A stretch of 64,000 nt of DNA from Alphaproteobacteria bacterium Ga0077535 (GTDB taxonomy: Bacteria; Pseudomonadota; Alphaproteobacteria; Caulobacterales; Aquidulcibacteraceae): NCBI GenBank assembly GCA_001464425.1, contig LNEK01000020.1:512140-576139 (forward strand), given 5' to 3'. The notes beneath the pieces are model-generated. The model was not told the DNA's origin, ran no database searches, and worked only from the letters and a program-made list of their open reading frames with translations. This document shows positions 1 through 10,196 of the stretch, piece after piece. Both the position numbers and the translations under genes were made by a program. How positions within the stretch are numbered: position 1 is the stretch's first letter; each line of letters starts with the position of its first letter.

Positions 1-2
1 TG

Positions 3-1441
<1,439 letters not shown>

Positions 1442-1554
1442 GGCAACGCTCCACCCCAAGGAGCGCAAACTACACGACAGCGTTTAAAAGACCTTGAAGG
1501 CCCAACGTAAAGTCAGCTACAGATTCAGCGCGCATTAACCACGCGCGCGGCGCC

Positions 1555-2421
1555 TCAGCTTTTCTGCCGCTCAAGCCGCGCGATTAAGCTCGACGTATCC
1601 CAGCGCTTGCCGCCCATCGCTTGAACGTCCGCGTAAAATTCATCGACGAGCGCCGCGAGTTCGAGTTTTGCGCCATTGCGCTCAGCCTCTTCGAGCACCA
1701 GCCCAAGATCCTTGCGCATCCAGTCGACCGCAAAGCCAAAATCGAAGCGGCCTTCGACCATCGTCTTTGCGCGGTTTTCCATTTGCCAACTTTGCGCGGC
1801 GCCTTTGGAAATCGCAGCGACGACTTTGTCGGTATCGAGCCCTGCGCGCTTGGCAAAGTGCAGACCTTCCGCCAAGCCCTGCAGCACGCCCGCGATACAG
1901 ATTTGGTTCACCATCTTCGCCAGCTGCCCCGAACCAGCCGGGCCGATCAAAGTCATGTTTGCCGCATACGCGGCCATGATCGGCTGCGCTTCAGCGAACA
2001 CGCTGGGATCGCCGCCAGCCATGATCGTCAGCTTGCCGGCTTCGGCCCCGGCTTGGCCGCCCGAGACGGGCGCGTCGAGAAACCCTAGGCCTTTTTCCTC
2101 AGCGCGCGCCGCCAGTTCGCGCGCGATTTCGGCAGAGGCCGTGGTGTGATCGACGAAAATCGCGCCCTTGCGCATCGTCTTCGATGCAGCCTCGAACACT
2201 TCGCGCAGGTCGCGATCGTTGCCGACGCATGAGAATACAATGTCGGCGCCCTCGGCGGCGTTCGCGACGGAGGTGTAGGTGCGGCCGTGATGCTTCTGCG
2301 CCCAATCGCGCGCTTTGTTCTCAGTACGATTGTAAACCGAGACAGCGTGCCCCGCGGCGGCCAGATGACCCGCCATCGGCGCGCCCATGACACCGAGCCC
2401 AATAAAAGCAGTCTTCGCCAT
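1555..2421 (-). CDS. 3-hydroxyisobutyrate/tartronate-semialdehyde reductase-family NAD(P)-dependent dehydrogenase
   Basis: A 288-residue beta-hydroxyacid dehydrogenase. The N-terminal Rossmann motif is GLGVMGAPMAGHL, the substrate loop DAPVSGGQAGAEAG is intact, and the catalytic Lys lies in GQLAKMVNQ. Length fits the family (about 290-300). The family reduces or oxidises short 3-hydroxy acids such as 3-hydroxyisobutyrate, tartronate semialdehyde or succinic semialdehyde; the substrate cannot be read from sequence. Its ATG overlaps the stop of the upstream flavin reductase gene (TAATG), so the two are translationally coupled. No valine-degradation genes lie next to it, so mmsB is not assigned. 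Confidence 0.85.
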   Translation of the reverse strand: MAKTAFIGLGVMGAPMAGHLAAAGHAVSVYNRTENKARDWAQKHHGRTYTSVANAAEGADIVFSCVGNDRDLREVFEAASKTMRKGAIFVDHTTASAEIARELAARAEEKGLGFLDAPVSGGQAGAEAGKLTIMAGGDPSVFAEAQPIMAAYAANMTLIGPAGSGQLAKMVNQICIAGVLQGLAEGLHFAKRAGLDTDKVVAAISKGAAQSWQMENRAKTMVEGRFDFGFAVDWMRKDLGLVLEEAERNGAKLELAALVDEFYADVQAMGGKRWDTSSLIARLERQKS

Positions 2422-2909
2422 TACGTGCTCCTCGTATCGTCGACGCTGCCATAAGCGCCGCGAAAGAATGAGAGCGCAGGTCCCGCCTTCACCCGAAAGT
2501 CGGTCACCTCGCCAATGATGATCAAATGGTCGCCCGCGACACGTCGATCATGCGTGCGGCAGGCAAACTGCGCCACGCCCGCGCGCAGCAACGGCGCACC
2601 GCCAAACATCTCAGCCTCACCGCTTTCGATGCTCTCCCGCTCGGCGCGCGAATAACGGACGGCGATCGCTTCTTCGTCGGCGCCCAAAACCGTGACACCC
2701 CAGGCGTCGGCGTTTGCGAAAATATCATAACGCTCCGACTGATCGCCAAGGCACCAGAGCAGCAAGCGTGGCCGCAGTGATACGGATGTCAGCGAGTTCA
2801 CGGTGATGCCGGACATGCGCCCATCGTCGCGCGCCGCAGACACCACGGTCACCCCCGTGGCGAATGCGCTCATGGCGCGGCGAAACGCCTGTTCTGGCTC
2901 AACTTCCAT
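2421..2909 (-). CDS. Flavin reductase-like domain protein (HpaC/FMN-binding split barrel family)
   Basis: The 162-residue protein has the family features: an N-terminal helix, ATGVTVVSA, the flavin-binding SGITVNSLTSVS segment (about residues 33-44) and the LLWCLGDQSERYD strand, ending with GDHLIIIGEVTDF. Such enzymes reduce FMN or FAD with NAD(P)H and supply reduced flavin to a monooxygenase; others simply bind flavin. No monooxygenase is adjacent: the partner gene downstream is a hydroxyacid dehydrogenase, joined by a one-base stop/start overlap. An LLM flavin-dependent oxidoreductase at 36-37 kb would be a conceivable but unproven client. Divergent from motB across 78 bases. Confidence 0.82.
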   Translation of the reverse strand: MEVEPEQAFRRAMSAFATGVTVVSAARDDGRMSGITVNSLTSVSLRPRLLLWCLGDQSERYDIFANADAWGVTVLGADEEAIAVRYSRAERESIESGEAEMFGGAPLLRAGVAQFACRTHDRRVAGDHLIIIGEVTDFRVKAGPALSFFRGAYGSVDDTRST

Positions 2910-2987
2910 GCGCGCGAACTCCAGTCCTCAACGCGATCTTAACGCTGTTCAGCGAATGTCGCGCCTCTCCGCCAGATCGGACCGACA

Positions 2988-3905
2988 ATGGCCTCTGCGA
3001 CCAATCAACGCCCTATCATTATCAAGAAGGTCAAAAAGGTCGTTGGTGGCGGGCACCACGGCGGCGCGTGGAAGGTCGCCTATGCCGACTTCGTGACCGC
3101 GATGATGGCGTTCTTTCTGCTCATGTGGCTAATCAACACGACAAGTCCAGAGCAGCGGCGCGGCATTGCAGAATTCTTCGCACCCGCCAGCGTGAGCCGT
3201 GTCTCATCGGGCGCCGGCGGCTTGCTCGAAGGCACCAGTTTCGCTGAGGAAGGCGTGCGCCACGGCCACTCAGCGCCGGTGGCGGCGGCGTCAGAGCCGC
3301 AATACACCTCGAACGCGTCCGACGAAAATCAGTCACAGAGCCAAACTGAGGCCGGCGGCGAGCAGACGCCGGACGAAACCAGTCTCTCCCGCGCGCGCAC
3401 CTTGCGTGAGAATGCAGAGTTTTCACGCGCCGAAATCGCGATCCGCCAAGCCATGCAGGACATGCCGGATGTGGCGGAGCTTTCGCGCAACGTCATCATG
3501 GAGCAGACCCCGGAGGGCCTGCGCATCCAGCTGATCGATCAGGAAGGCCGCTCGATGTTCAATCCTGGCGACGCTGCGCTCAACGAGCGCGCGCGCCGGC
3601 TGATGACGGCCGTCTCCACGGTCATCGAACAATTGCCCAACCGCATCACCATCTCGGGCCACACAGACGGCTCCCGCCCCGGCGGCCGCTATGCGACGAA
3701 CTTCGAGCTGTCTGCCGCTCGCGCCAATGAGGCCAGGCGCATCCTGCAAGCGCAAGGCATCCCGTCTAACCGCATCTATGAGGTAGCCGGCCGCGCGGAC
3801 AGTGAGCCGCTCTTTGCCGACGATCCCGGCCTGCCCGGCAACCGGCGCATCGCCATCACTCTGCTCCGCGAAGCCCCGCCGCTCCCCGCCGACCACGGGC
3901 TCTAA
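2988..3905 (+). CDS. motB: Flagellar stator protein MotB
   Basis: The 305-residue inner-membrane stator subunit has a basic N-terminus, then a single membrane helix (about residues 30-50) with the proton-channel Asp34 in YADFVTAMMAFF. A linker of about 120 residues precedes the C-terminal OmpA-like peptidoglycan-binding domain (TISGHTDGS, FELSAARANEARR, GRADSEPL). With MotA it forms the proton-driven torque generator and anchors it to the cell wall. The gene stands alone here: no motA or other flagellar gene is within the window, which is common in Caulobacter relatives. The presence of an intact gene implies a motile cell or swarmer stage. Confidence 0.93.
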   Translation: MASATNQRPIIIKKVKKVVGGGHHGGAWKVAYADFVTAMMAFFLLMWLINTTSPEQRRGIAEFFAPASVSRVSSGAGGLLEGTSFAEEGVRHGHSAPVAAASEPQYTSNASDENQSQSQTEAGGEQTPDETSLSRARTLRENAEFSRAEIAIRQAMQDMPDVAELSRNVIMEQTPEGLRIQLIDQEGRSMFNPGDAALNERARRLMTAVSTVIEQLPNRITISGHTDGSRPGGRYATNFELSAARANEARRILQAQGIPSNRIYEVAGRADSEPLFADDPGLPGNRRIAITLLREAPPLPADHGL

Positions 3906-3929
3906 CCCCCGTTACCGCCCTTTATCGGC

Positions 3930-3972
3930 TTGACTTCCTTTTTGCGCACACATACCTTTTTTACAGAAGGTA
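3930..3972 (+). promoter_or_regulatory. Promoter and probable operator of padR-pspC
   Basis: TTGACT (3930-3935) and TACCTT (3953-3958) are separated by exactly 17 bases, a good sigma-70 type promoter. TACCTT (3953-3958) also forms an inverted repeat with AAGGTA (3967-3972), so the dyad covers the -10 element and ends in the ribosome binding site AAGG, 6 bases before the padR ATG. PadR-family proteins usually repress their own operon through such a dyad; autoregulation here is inference. Confidence 0.65.
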
Positions 3973-3976
3973 GCTT

Positions 3977-4303
3977 ATGTCGGACGCGAACGAACAATTT
4001 GCCGGGCTTCGCAAGGGGCTTTTGGAATTTGCCATCCTGACCGTGGTGTCGGGGCGGACGGTGTACGTCGGCGATATTCTGGCAACGCTCGCGCCGACCC
4101 CTTTCGCCACCCAGGAAGGCACCCTCTACCCGCTCCTCTCCAAACTCCGGCGCGAGGAGTACGTGGACTATCAATGGGTCGAGAGCGGCCAGGGCCCGCC
4201 CCGCAAATATTATCAGCTCACTGACAAGGGCGCCGCGCGCCTCGAAGAACTCGCGGCCTATTGGCGCCACCTCACCACCACTTTCGAAAACCTAGGGCGA
4301 TAG
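3977..4303 (+). CDS. PadR-family transcriptional regulator
   Basis: This 108-residue winged-helix protein shows the PadR hallmarks: KGLLEFAILTVVS in the first helices, the turn EGTLYPLLSKLRREEYVDY with the recognition helix, and the wing PPRKYYQLTDKGAARLEEL. It is a short-form PadR with only a brief C-terminal dimerisation helix. Six bases separate it from the pspC-domain gene, so the two form an operon behind the promoter at 3930-3958. In this family the regulator normally represses its own operon and is released by membrane-active compounds or phenolics; the inducer here is unknown. Confidence 0.9.
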   Translation: MSDANEQFAGLRKGLLEFAILTVVSGRTVYVGDILATLAPTPFATQEGTLYPLLSKLRREEYVDYQWVESGQGPPRKYYQLTDKGAARLEELAAYWRHLTTTFENLGR

Positions 4304-4309
4304 AGAGCC

Positions 4310-5434
4310 ATGGAACGCGTCGTCACGATCAATCTCAACGGCAACCCGTACCAGCTCGAAGAGCCGGCCTACGATGCCCTGCGCGCTTACATGGATCGCG
4401 CCCAAGCGGCGCTAGCGGACAATCCTGACAAGGCCGAGATCGTGCGCGATCTTGAGCAAGCGATCGCCGACAAATGCGCCGGCTACCTCTCGCCTGCAAA
4501 GTCAGTAATCTCGCGTGACGAGATGAGCCGCATCCTCACTGAGATGGGCCCTGTAGAAGGCGCGGCCCCTGAAGGCGCCGAAGCGCCGCGCGCTGAAAGC
4601 TTTGGCGGCGCATCAGAGGGCCCACGCCGGCGGCTTTATCGCATCAAGGATCGCGCCGTTGTCTCCGGCGTCTGCTCCGGCATCGGCGCGTACTTCGACC
4701 TTGATCCGAATGTCATCCGCCTCCTCTTCATCTTGGCGACGCTCTTCACCTCAGGCTTCGGCATACTGGTCTACATCGTGCTGATGTTCGCCATCCCCTC
4801 GGCGCACACGAGCGAAGAATGGGCCGCGGCGCACGGCGTGCCGTTCAATGCCCAGGAAATCATCGACCGCGCCAAGCGTGAGTACGGCAAGTTCGCTGAC
4901 GACAGCGCCAAAAGTTGGCGGAGCGAACAACGCTCATGGCGGCGTGAATGGCGCGATCAACAACGCAGCTGGAACACCTCGTTCCGCTCGTGGGAGACGG
5001 GCGCGAATACGCCTGCAGCAGCGCCGACGAAGCCTGTCGGCTATGCGGAGCGGATCTTCGCCGGATTGTTCGCCTTCATCTTCAGCGTTATTACCGCGGC
5101 GTTCTTGATCGCTTTCCTTATCGCGCTCTTCTCTTACCTGACCACCGGCGCGATCTTGGGTTGGGAGGCGCCGAACGACGTGCCGTACTGGCTGGTGTTG
5201 TTGATCATCTGCATTGTTTATGGCGCCGTCGCTACGCCCTTCGCCGCTTTGCGCCGCACGTCATACGCCACGTTGAATGGGCGCCGCGATGTCGGCGCCG
5301 CGGATGACTTCATCGTGCTCGTGCTTGCGGCAGTCGCGGCTTGGTTCGCTTGGGTCTATGTGCCGGAAGCCCGCGAGCTGATGGAGCAGAGCTACATCGT
5401 CGTCCGCGACTTCATCACCCATTGGACCAACTGA
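4310..5434 (+). CDS. PspC-domain membrane protein (envelope-stress type)
   Basis: The 374-residue protein starts with a soluble region of about 100 residues (TINLNGNPYQLEEPAYDALR, then DLEQAIADKC), followed by a PspC domain (about 108-165: RLYRIKDRAVVSGVCSGIGAY, then a hydrophobic helix), a charged Trp/Arg/Ser/Gln-rich linker (about 195-230) and three C-terminal membrane helices. PspC proteins sense or relay inner-membrane stress. The N-terminal segment resembles small HMA-like regulatory modules in PadR-linked PspC proteins, but I am not sure of that. Cotranscribed with padR and closed by a strong terminator, so padR-pspC is a self-contained unit. Confidence 0.85.
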   Translation: MERVVTINLNGNPYQLEEPAYDALRAYMDRAQAALADNPDKAEIVRDLEQAIADKCAGYLSPAKSVISRDEMSRILTEMGPVEGAAPEGAEAPRAESFGGASEGPRRRLYRIKDRAVVSGVCSGIGAYFDLDPNVIRLLFILATLFTSGFGILVYIVLMFAIPSAHTSEEWAAAHGVPFNAQEIIDRAKREYGKFADDSAKSWRSEQRSWRREWRDQQRSWNTSFRSWETGANTPAAAPTKPVGYAERIFAGLFAFIFSVITAAFLIAFLIALFSYLTTGAILGWEAPNDVPYWLVLLIICIVYGAVATPFAALRRTSYATLNGRRDVGAADDFIVLVLAAVAAWFAWVYVPEARELMEQSYIVVRDFITHWTN

Positions 5435-5459
5435 CGGTCCTTAAGGCTCCATAGCCTAG

Positions 5460-5492
5460 GGGCGCGATCCTTGGGATCGCGCCCTCTTTTTT
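5460..5492 (+). terminator. Rho-independent terminator of padR-pspC
   Basis: A perfect 11-bp stem, GGGCGCGATCC (5460-5470) with GGATCGCGCCC (5474-5484), closes a 3-base loop and is followed by CTTTTTT. It lies 25 bases after the pspC stop. The T-run overlaps the last codon of the convergent protease gene; for the minus strand there is no T-run after the hairpin, so it acts on the plus strand only. Confidence 0.92.
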
Positions 5493-6522
5493 AGCCCCAA
5501 GGACCAGTCTTCCCGCGCGCGGGGGCGACGGCGACAGTCGGTTGCTCGACACGACCGCCAGCGAATTTCGCCAGCGCCTCAATGCGTTTGGCGATCGGCG
5601 GGTGCGTGGCGAAGTCCGAGTGGGGGTTCTCGATGAACATCTCGCGCACTTCCGACGGCGCCTCGACATGGGCGTTGCCTGAAATTTTCTGAAGCGCCGA
5701 GATCATCGCATCGGGATTTTTGGTTAGCTCCACCGCACCGGCGTCGGCGAGATATTCCCGCCGCCGCGAGAGCGCAAAACGGATCACGATCGCAAGCGCA
5801 TAGGCGATGGCGATGATCACCAGCGCAACGATAATGGCAATTGCCGCGCCGCCGCCAGAATCCCGGCTGCCGCCAGACGAGCGCCGTGAGGAAGAGCCCC
5901 CGCCCATACCCCCGAAGCGCAAGCCGCGAAACGCGACTTCACCCACGAAGCTGAAAATGCCTACGAAAATCACTGCGATAATTAGCAGGCGAACATCGGC
6001 ATTGCGGATGTGCGTGAGCTCATGCGCCAGGACCGCTTCCAATTCTTCGTCGTTGAGCTGGTTCATCAGCCCGCGTGTGACAGTGATCGAATACTGCTTC
6101 TTGTGCAGCCCAGTCGCGAAGGCGTTCATGCCATCGCTTTCGATGATGCGCAGATCGGGCATCGTGATGCCGCGTGAGATACAAAGGTTCTCAAGCAGAT
6201 TGTAGAGCTTCGGCTCCTGCTTGCGATCCACTTTCTTCGCGCCCGTCGCGGCGTCGATGATGTTTTGGTAGAATGCGTAGGCGATGCCGAACCACAGGAT
6301 CGCGCCGGCAATCGCGAAGGGCCACGCCTGCGCCAGCGCTTGCCCCGCCCAGATGAAATAGCCGGCCACCGGATCGGGGCCGACGCTCATACCGGAAAAG
6401 CCTGCGAACAGCAGGAAGAGCCCATAGGTCAGCAGGATCAACAAAACTGGAAAACCGGCCATCAAGAGCACGGTCTTCCAGTTGTTGCTCCAGATATGGG
6501 TCTGTAGGCCGTAAGCGCCCAC
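5491..6522 (-). CDS. M48-family membrane zinc metalloprotease (HtpX-like)
   Basis: The 343-residue inner-membrane protease carries the zinc motif HELTH at residues 167-171 and the third ligand Glu256 in RREYLADAGA. Two membrane helices precede the catalytic domain (about 18-42 and 65-88), and two follow the motif (about 177-198 and 226-250), separated by a Gly/Ser-rich loop (205-226). The C-terminal THPPIAKRIEAL box is typical of M48B proteases, which degrade misfolded membrane proteins. It lies 13 bases downstream of lemA; the LemA-M48 pair is a recurrent bacterial arrangement, so both probably act together in envelope quality control. Confidence 0.9.
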   Translation of the reverse strand: MGAYGLQTHIWSNNWKTVLLMAGFPVLLILLTYGLFLLFAGFSGMSVGPDPVAGYFIWAGQALAQAWPFAIAGAILWFGIAYAFYQNIIDAATGAKKVDRKQEPKLYNLLENLCISRGITMPDLRIIESDGMNAFATGLHKKQYSITVTRGLMNQLNDEELEAVLAHELTHIRNADVRLLIIAVIFVGIFSFVGEVAFRGLRFGGMGGGSSSRRSSGGSRDSGGGAAIAIIVALVIIAIAYALAIVIRFALSRRREYLADAGAVELTKNPDAMISALQKISGNAHVEAPSEVREMFIENPHSDFATHPPIAKRIEALAKFAGGRVEQPTVAVAPARGKTGPWG

Positions 6523-6534
6523 GTGATCAGCGGC

Positions 6535-7110
6535 CTAGTTGAATTTCACCGCAGGGGGTGCGGCGTCCATCGAAGCACGGCTCTCTTCACCAACATCGAA
6601 GAAGTCGCGCGGACCGAAACCAAACATGCCGGCGAAGATTACTGCCGGGAATTGTTCGCGCGCGGTGTTGTATTCGCCGACGGCGTTGTTGAAGAAGCGA
6701 CGCGCAGCGGCGAGCTTGTTCTCGATGTCAGAGAGTTCGGCCTGCAGCTGCTGGAAGTTCGTGTTGGCCTTGAGGTCCGGATAGGCTTCCGACAATGCGA
6801 TCAGCCGCCCGAGCGCTTGACCAAGAATGCCTTCCGCCGCGCCCATGGCTTTCGGATCGCCGGTGCGTTCGGCGCTGACAGCGGCGTTCCGCGCCTGGAT
6901 CACCGCTTCCAACGTGCCGGCTTCATGCGCGGCGTAGCCTTTCACGGTCTCGACTAGGTTCGGAATGAGATCGTGGCGCTGCTTCAACTGCACGTCGACG
7001 TCAGCGAAAGCTTGGTTGCAGTTCTGCCGGAGCGCGACCAGCCGGTTGTAGATGCCGATAAGCAGCACCGCCAAAACGGCGATGATGATCAGAATGATGA
7101 TCAGGGTCAT
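6535..7110 (-). CDS. lemA: LemA family protein
   Basis: The 191-residue protein has one N-terminal membrane helix (about residues 2-24) followed by the LemA core: IYNRLVALRQNCNQAFADVD, VQLKQRHDLIPNLVETVKGY, the ARNAAVSAE helix and the C-terminal AAVRFFNNAVGEYN-type segment. LemA proteins are helical bundles exposed on the membrane surface, of uncertain molecular function. First gene of a two-gene operon with the M48 protease; the pairing suggests a scaffold or substrate-presenting role for the protease, which is inference. Confidence 0.92.
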   Translation of the reverse strand: MTLIIILIIIAVLAVLLIGIYNRLVALRQNCNQAFADVDVQLKQRHDLIPNLVETVKGYAAHEAGTLEAVIQARNAAVSAERTGDPKAMGAAEGILGQALGRLIALSEAYPDLKANTNFQQLQAELSDIENKLAAARRFFNNAVGEYNTAREQFPAVIFAGMFGFGPRDFFDVGEESRASMDAAPPAVKFN

Positions 7111-7163
7111 GGAGCAGCCTTCCGTGAAGTCCGGCCCCTTTTACCGGAACTTCCTAACAAGTG

Positions 7164-9404
7164 CTATCCAATCACGTCGCTGAAGCGGCCTGAGCGGGAG
7201 AAGCCCTTGGGCGCAACCTTGCCAGCGGAGCCGCGCTTGCCGCGAAACTCCTTCCACTCGGCCACCACGCGGTTGCGGCCGGCGCTGTCTTCCCAGCTGA
7301 GGCCCTCGGCCTTGTCGAATACCTTAACGTCGGCAAGCCCGCGGTCGTGATAGCTTTGCAGCTTCACGCCTTTGCCGCGTGTCATCTCCGGAAGCTCGCT
7401 GAGCGGGAACACCAGGAGCTTTTTGCGCTCGCCGATGACGGCGACCTGGTCTCCAAGCACCTTCGCGGCCTGCATCGCGCGGCCGTTGAGGATTTGCTTG
7501 CCGGAGCGCTTGGTCGCCAACATCTCGTCCTCGCTAACGACGAAGCCGTAGCCTTCATGGCTGGCGACGACGCGTTTGGCGCCCTGCTCGTATTTGAACA
7601 GCGCCACCACTTCGTCGATGTCGCCGAGTTCAACCGAAAGCCGGATAGGTTCGCCGTGACCGCGCCCGCCAGGGAGCTTGTGGGCATCGAGGGTGAACGC
7701 GCGGCCGTCTGACGCGAACGCGAGCAGCTTGTCCGTCGTTTCGCAGCGGACGATGTGCTGTGCGTGATCGCCCTCTTTGAATTGTAGATTGTCGAGGTCG
7801 CCGTGGCCTTTGAGCGCGCGGATCCAGCCTTTCTCCGAGAGGATCACCGTCACCGGCTCGCGCACCACGAACGCTTCGATATCGACGTCCGCCGACACCG
7901 CCGCCGCTTCGCCTAGCTCAGTGCGCCGCTTGCCCCACGCCGTGCCGGGACCGAAGAGCTTGCGCGTTTCCTTCAACTCGGCGCCGACCTTGCGCCATTG
8001 CTTGCGCGTGTCTTCGAGCAAGCCCTGCAACTCTTTCTGCTCTTCACGCAACGCCGCATCTTCCCGGCGGATTTCCATCTCTTCCAGTTTGCGCAATTGG
8101 CGTAGGCGCGTGTTGAGAATGGCCTCGGCTTGGGTGTCGTTGAGTTTGAAGCGCGCAATGAGTTTGGCTTTTGGATCATCCTCGTTGCGAATGATCCGGA
8201 TCACCTCATCCAGATTGAGGAAGACGATCAGCAGGCCTGCCAACACGTCGAGCCGCGCTGCGATCTTTTCGAGGCGATGCGCCGTGCGCCGCTGCAGAAC
8301 GTCACGCCGGTGATCAAGGAACGCGCGCAGGACGTCCTTCAGGCTCATCACGCGCGGCGCGCCATCGGCGTCCAGAACGTTCATGTTGAGGCTGATACGA
8401 ACTTCCAGCTGCGTGAGCTTGAACAAGCTCTCCATCAGCACCGCAGGCTCAACCGTGCGGGATTTGGGCTCAAGCACAAGCCGCATCTCTTCGGCGCTTT
8501 CATCGCGCACGTCGCCCAGCAGCGGCGCTTTCTTGTTTTCGATGACAGCCGCCAGCGCTTCAACGAGCTTCGACTTCTGCACGAGGTGCGGAATTTCGGT
8601 GACGACGATGCGCCACATGCCGCGGCCAAGATCTTCCGTGATCCAGCGGGCGCGCACACGGAAACCACCGCGGCCGGTATCGTAGGCTTCGCGGATCGTC
8701 TCCGGCGCTTCAACAACGATGCCGCCGGTAGGAAAGTCAGGCCCGGGAATGACTTTGAGCAGATCGTCAGTCGTCGCTTTCGGACTATCGATCAGCAACA
8801 AGCAGCCGTCGATGAGTTCGGCGACATTGTGCGGCGGAATGTTCGTCGCCATGCCGACGGCAATGCCGGATGAGCCGTTCGCCAGCAGGTTCGGGAACGC
8901 GGCCGGCAGCACCACCGGCTCTTCCTTCGAGCCGTCATAGCTGGGTCGAAAGTCGACTGCGTTTTCGTCGATGCCATCGAGCAGCGCTTCGGCTGCTTTG
9001 GTCATGCGGCTTTCAGTGTAGCGCATGGCGGCAGGGTTATCGCCGTCGATGTTGCCGAAATTGCCCTGGCCGTCGATCAGCGGGTAGCGGGAGTTAAAGT
9101 CCTGCGCCAAGCGCACGAGTGCATCGTAGATCGATTGGTCACCGTGCGGGTGAAAATCGCCCATCACATCGCCGACGACCTTCGCGCTTTTGCGGAATGC
9201 AGCGTCAGCGGTGAGATTGAGGCGACGCATCGCGTAGAGCACGCGCCGGTGCACGGGCTTTAAGCCGTCGCGCACATCGGGCAGCGCGCGGCTGGTGATC
9301 GTCGAGAGTGCATAGGCGAGGTAGCGCTTCGCCAGCGCTTCGCCGATCGGCTCATCTACAATGCGCCCGCCCTCTTCTGGCGAGCGGGTAATGTCGTCAG
9401 CCAT
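7164..9404 (-). CDS. parC: DNA topoisomerase IV subunit A
   Basis: The 746-residue protein has the breakage-reunion domain first, with catalytic Tyr129 in AAMRYTESR, then the coiled-coil gate and a C-terminal beta-pinwheel. It is ParC rather than GyrA because the C-terminal part lacks the GyrA box; a separate GyrA at 30.9-33.7 kb has it. In the quinolone-determining region the sequence is HPHGDQSIYDAL: Gln90 stands where E. coli ParC has Ser80, while Asp94 fills the acidic Glu84 position. With ParE (not in the window) it decatenates daughter chromosomes. Last gene of the lepB-rnc-era-recO-parC run. Confidence 0.96.
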   Translation of the reverse strand: MADDITRSPEEGGRIVDEPIGEALAKRYLAYALSTITSRALPDVRDGLKPVHRRVLYAMRRLNLTADAAFRKSAKVVGDVMGDFHPHGDQSIYDALVRLAQDFNSRYPLIDGQGNFGNIDGDNPAAMRYTESRMTKAAEALLDGIDENAVDFRPSYDGSKEEPVVLPAAFPNLLANGSSGIAVGMATNIPPHNVAELIDGCLLLIDSPKATTDDLLKVIPGPDFPTGGIVVEAPETIREAYDTGRGGFRVRARWITEDLGRGMWRIVVTEIPHLVQKSKLVEALAAVIENKKAPLLGDVRDESAEEMRLVLEPKSRTVEPAVLMESLFKLTQLEVRISLNMNVLDADGAPRVMSLKDVLRAFLDHRRDVLQRRTAHRLEKIAARLDVLAGLLIVFLNLDEVIRIIRNEDDPKAKLIARFKLNDTQAEAILNTRLRQLRKLEEMEIRREDAALREEQKELQGLLEDTRKQWRKVGAELKETRKLFGPGTAWGKRRTELGEAAAVSADVDIEAFVVREPVTVILSEKGWIRALKGHGDLDNLQFKEGDHAQHIVRCETTDKLLAFASDGRAFTLDAHKLPGGRGHGEPIRLSVELGDIDEVVALFKYEQGAKRVVASHEGYGFVVSEDEMLATKRSGKQILNGRAMQAAKVLGDQVAVIGERKKLLVFPLSELPEMTRGKGVKLQSYHDRGLADVKVFDKAEGLSWEDSAGRNRVVAEWKEFRGKRGSAGKVAPKGFSRSGRFSDVIG

Positions 9405-9448
9405 TCTTGGCTCTCCGGAACGATCGCGTCGGGTGTTGCCCGCTTAGA

Positions 9449-10177
9449 TCAGAGTCGGCCAGCAAATCCCAATCGCTCGATCAGGCGGCGACGGGATTCC
9501 GGCATGCCTTCGCCCCTTTGCTCGAACACCCGCCGCTCCAGGAAATGGCCCGCCAGCGCAAAAGCATCGGCGACATCGCCGGATTCCAGTTTCGCATCCG
9601 CATCGATCAGGAACGGCGGCAGGCGCAAAAGCACGTCCGCATGAGGCGCGCCGGCGTCAAACGTAGCGGCGCGGCCGGTCCGAGGGCTGACCCAGGCCAA
9701 ATTCTCCGTCTCGCCCGTTACCGCACAGCGCGAAAGATCGAGCCCGTAGCCCAACGCTGACAGCAGCCCGAGTTCAAATCGAGTGTAGATCGCCGGCCAA
9801 ACTTCGGTCTGCGGCATCGCTTCGATCAGAACGATAAGCGCGTCATAAAGTTGAGGATAAGCTTGCCGCTCCGGCGTTGCGGCGCGGATCAGCGTCACTG
9901 CGGAAGAAAGGCCAGCGAGCGCGATCGGATCGTCCAGCAGCCGCGTTGCGTGCGGTTCAACCAATTCGAGGGGGCTATAGAAGCCAAGCTGCTCCGAGAG
10001 CCGCGCCTTCCAACCAGCGTGCACGAGATTGCCCGCTTGCAGCATCGGCTGCGATTTGCGGCCCGCATGCACGACCCCGCCGTAGCGGCCATGCTCACGC
10101 GAAAACACTTCAGCGACGAGCTTGCCCTCGCCGAACTGCCGCGCGCCAAGAACGATGGCGTTGTCGATCCATTCCAT
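9449..10177 (-). CDS. recO: DNA repair protein RecO
   Basis: A 242-residue recombination mediator. The N-terminal OB-fold begins MEWIDNAIVLGARQFGEGK and continues with VFSREHGRYGGVVHAGRKS; the helical domain includes YARFELGLL-type sequence (YTRFELGLLSALGYGLDLSRC) and the conserved CAVTGETENLAWVSPRTGRA segment. RecO loads RecA onto SSB-coated DNA together with RecR. Length matches alphaproteobacterial RecO. It follows era after 19 bases on the same strand, an arrangement conserved across alphaproteobacteria. Confidence 0.94.
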   Translation of the reverse strand: MEWIDNAIVLGARQFGEGKLVAEVFSREHGRYGGVVHAGRKSQPMLQAGNLVHAGWKARLSEQLGFYSPLELVEPHATRLLDDPIALAGLSSAVTLIRAATPERQAYPQLYDALIVLIEAMPQTEVWPAIYTRFELGLLSALGYGLDLSRCAVTGETENLAWVSPRTGRAATFDAGAPHADVLLRLPPFLIDADAKLESGDVADAFALAGHFLERRVFEQRGEGMPESRRRLIERLGFAGRL

Positions 10178-10196
10178 TAGTTAGCGCCTTGGCGCG

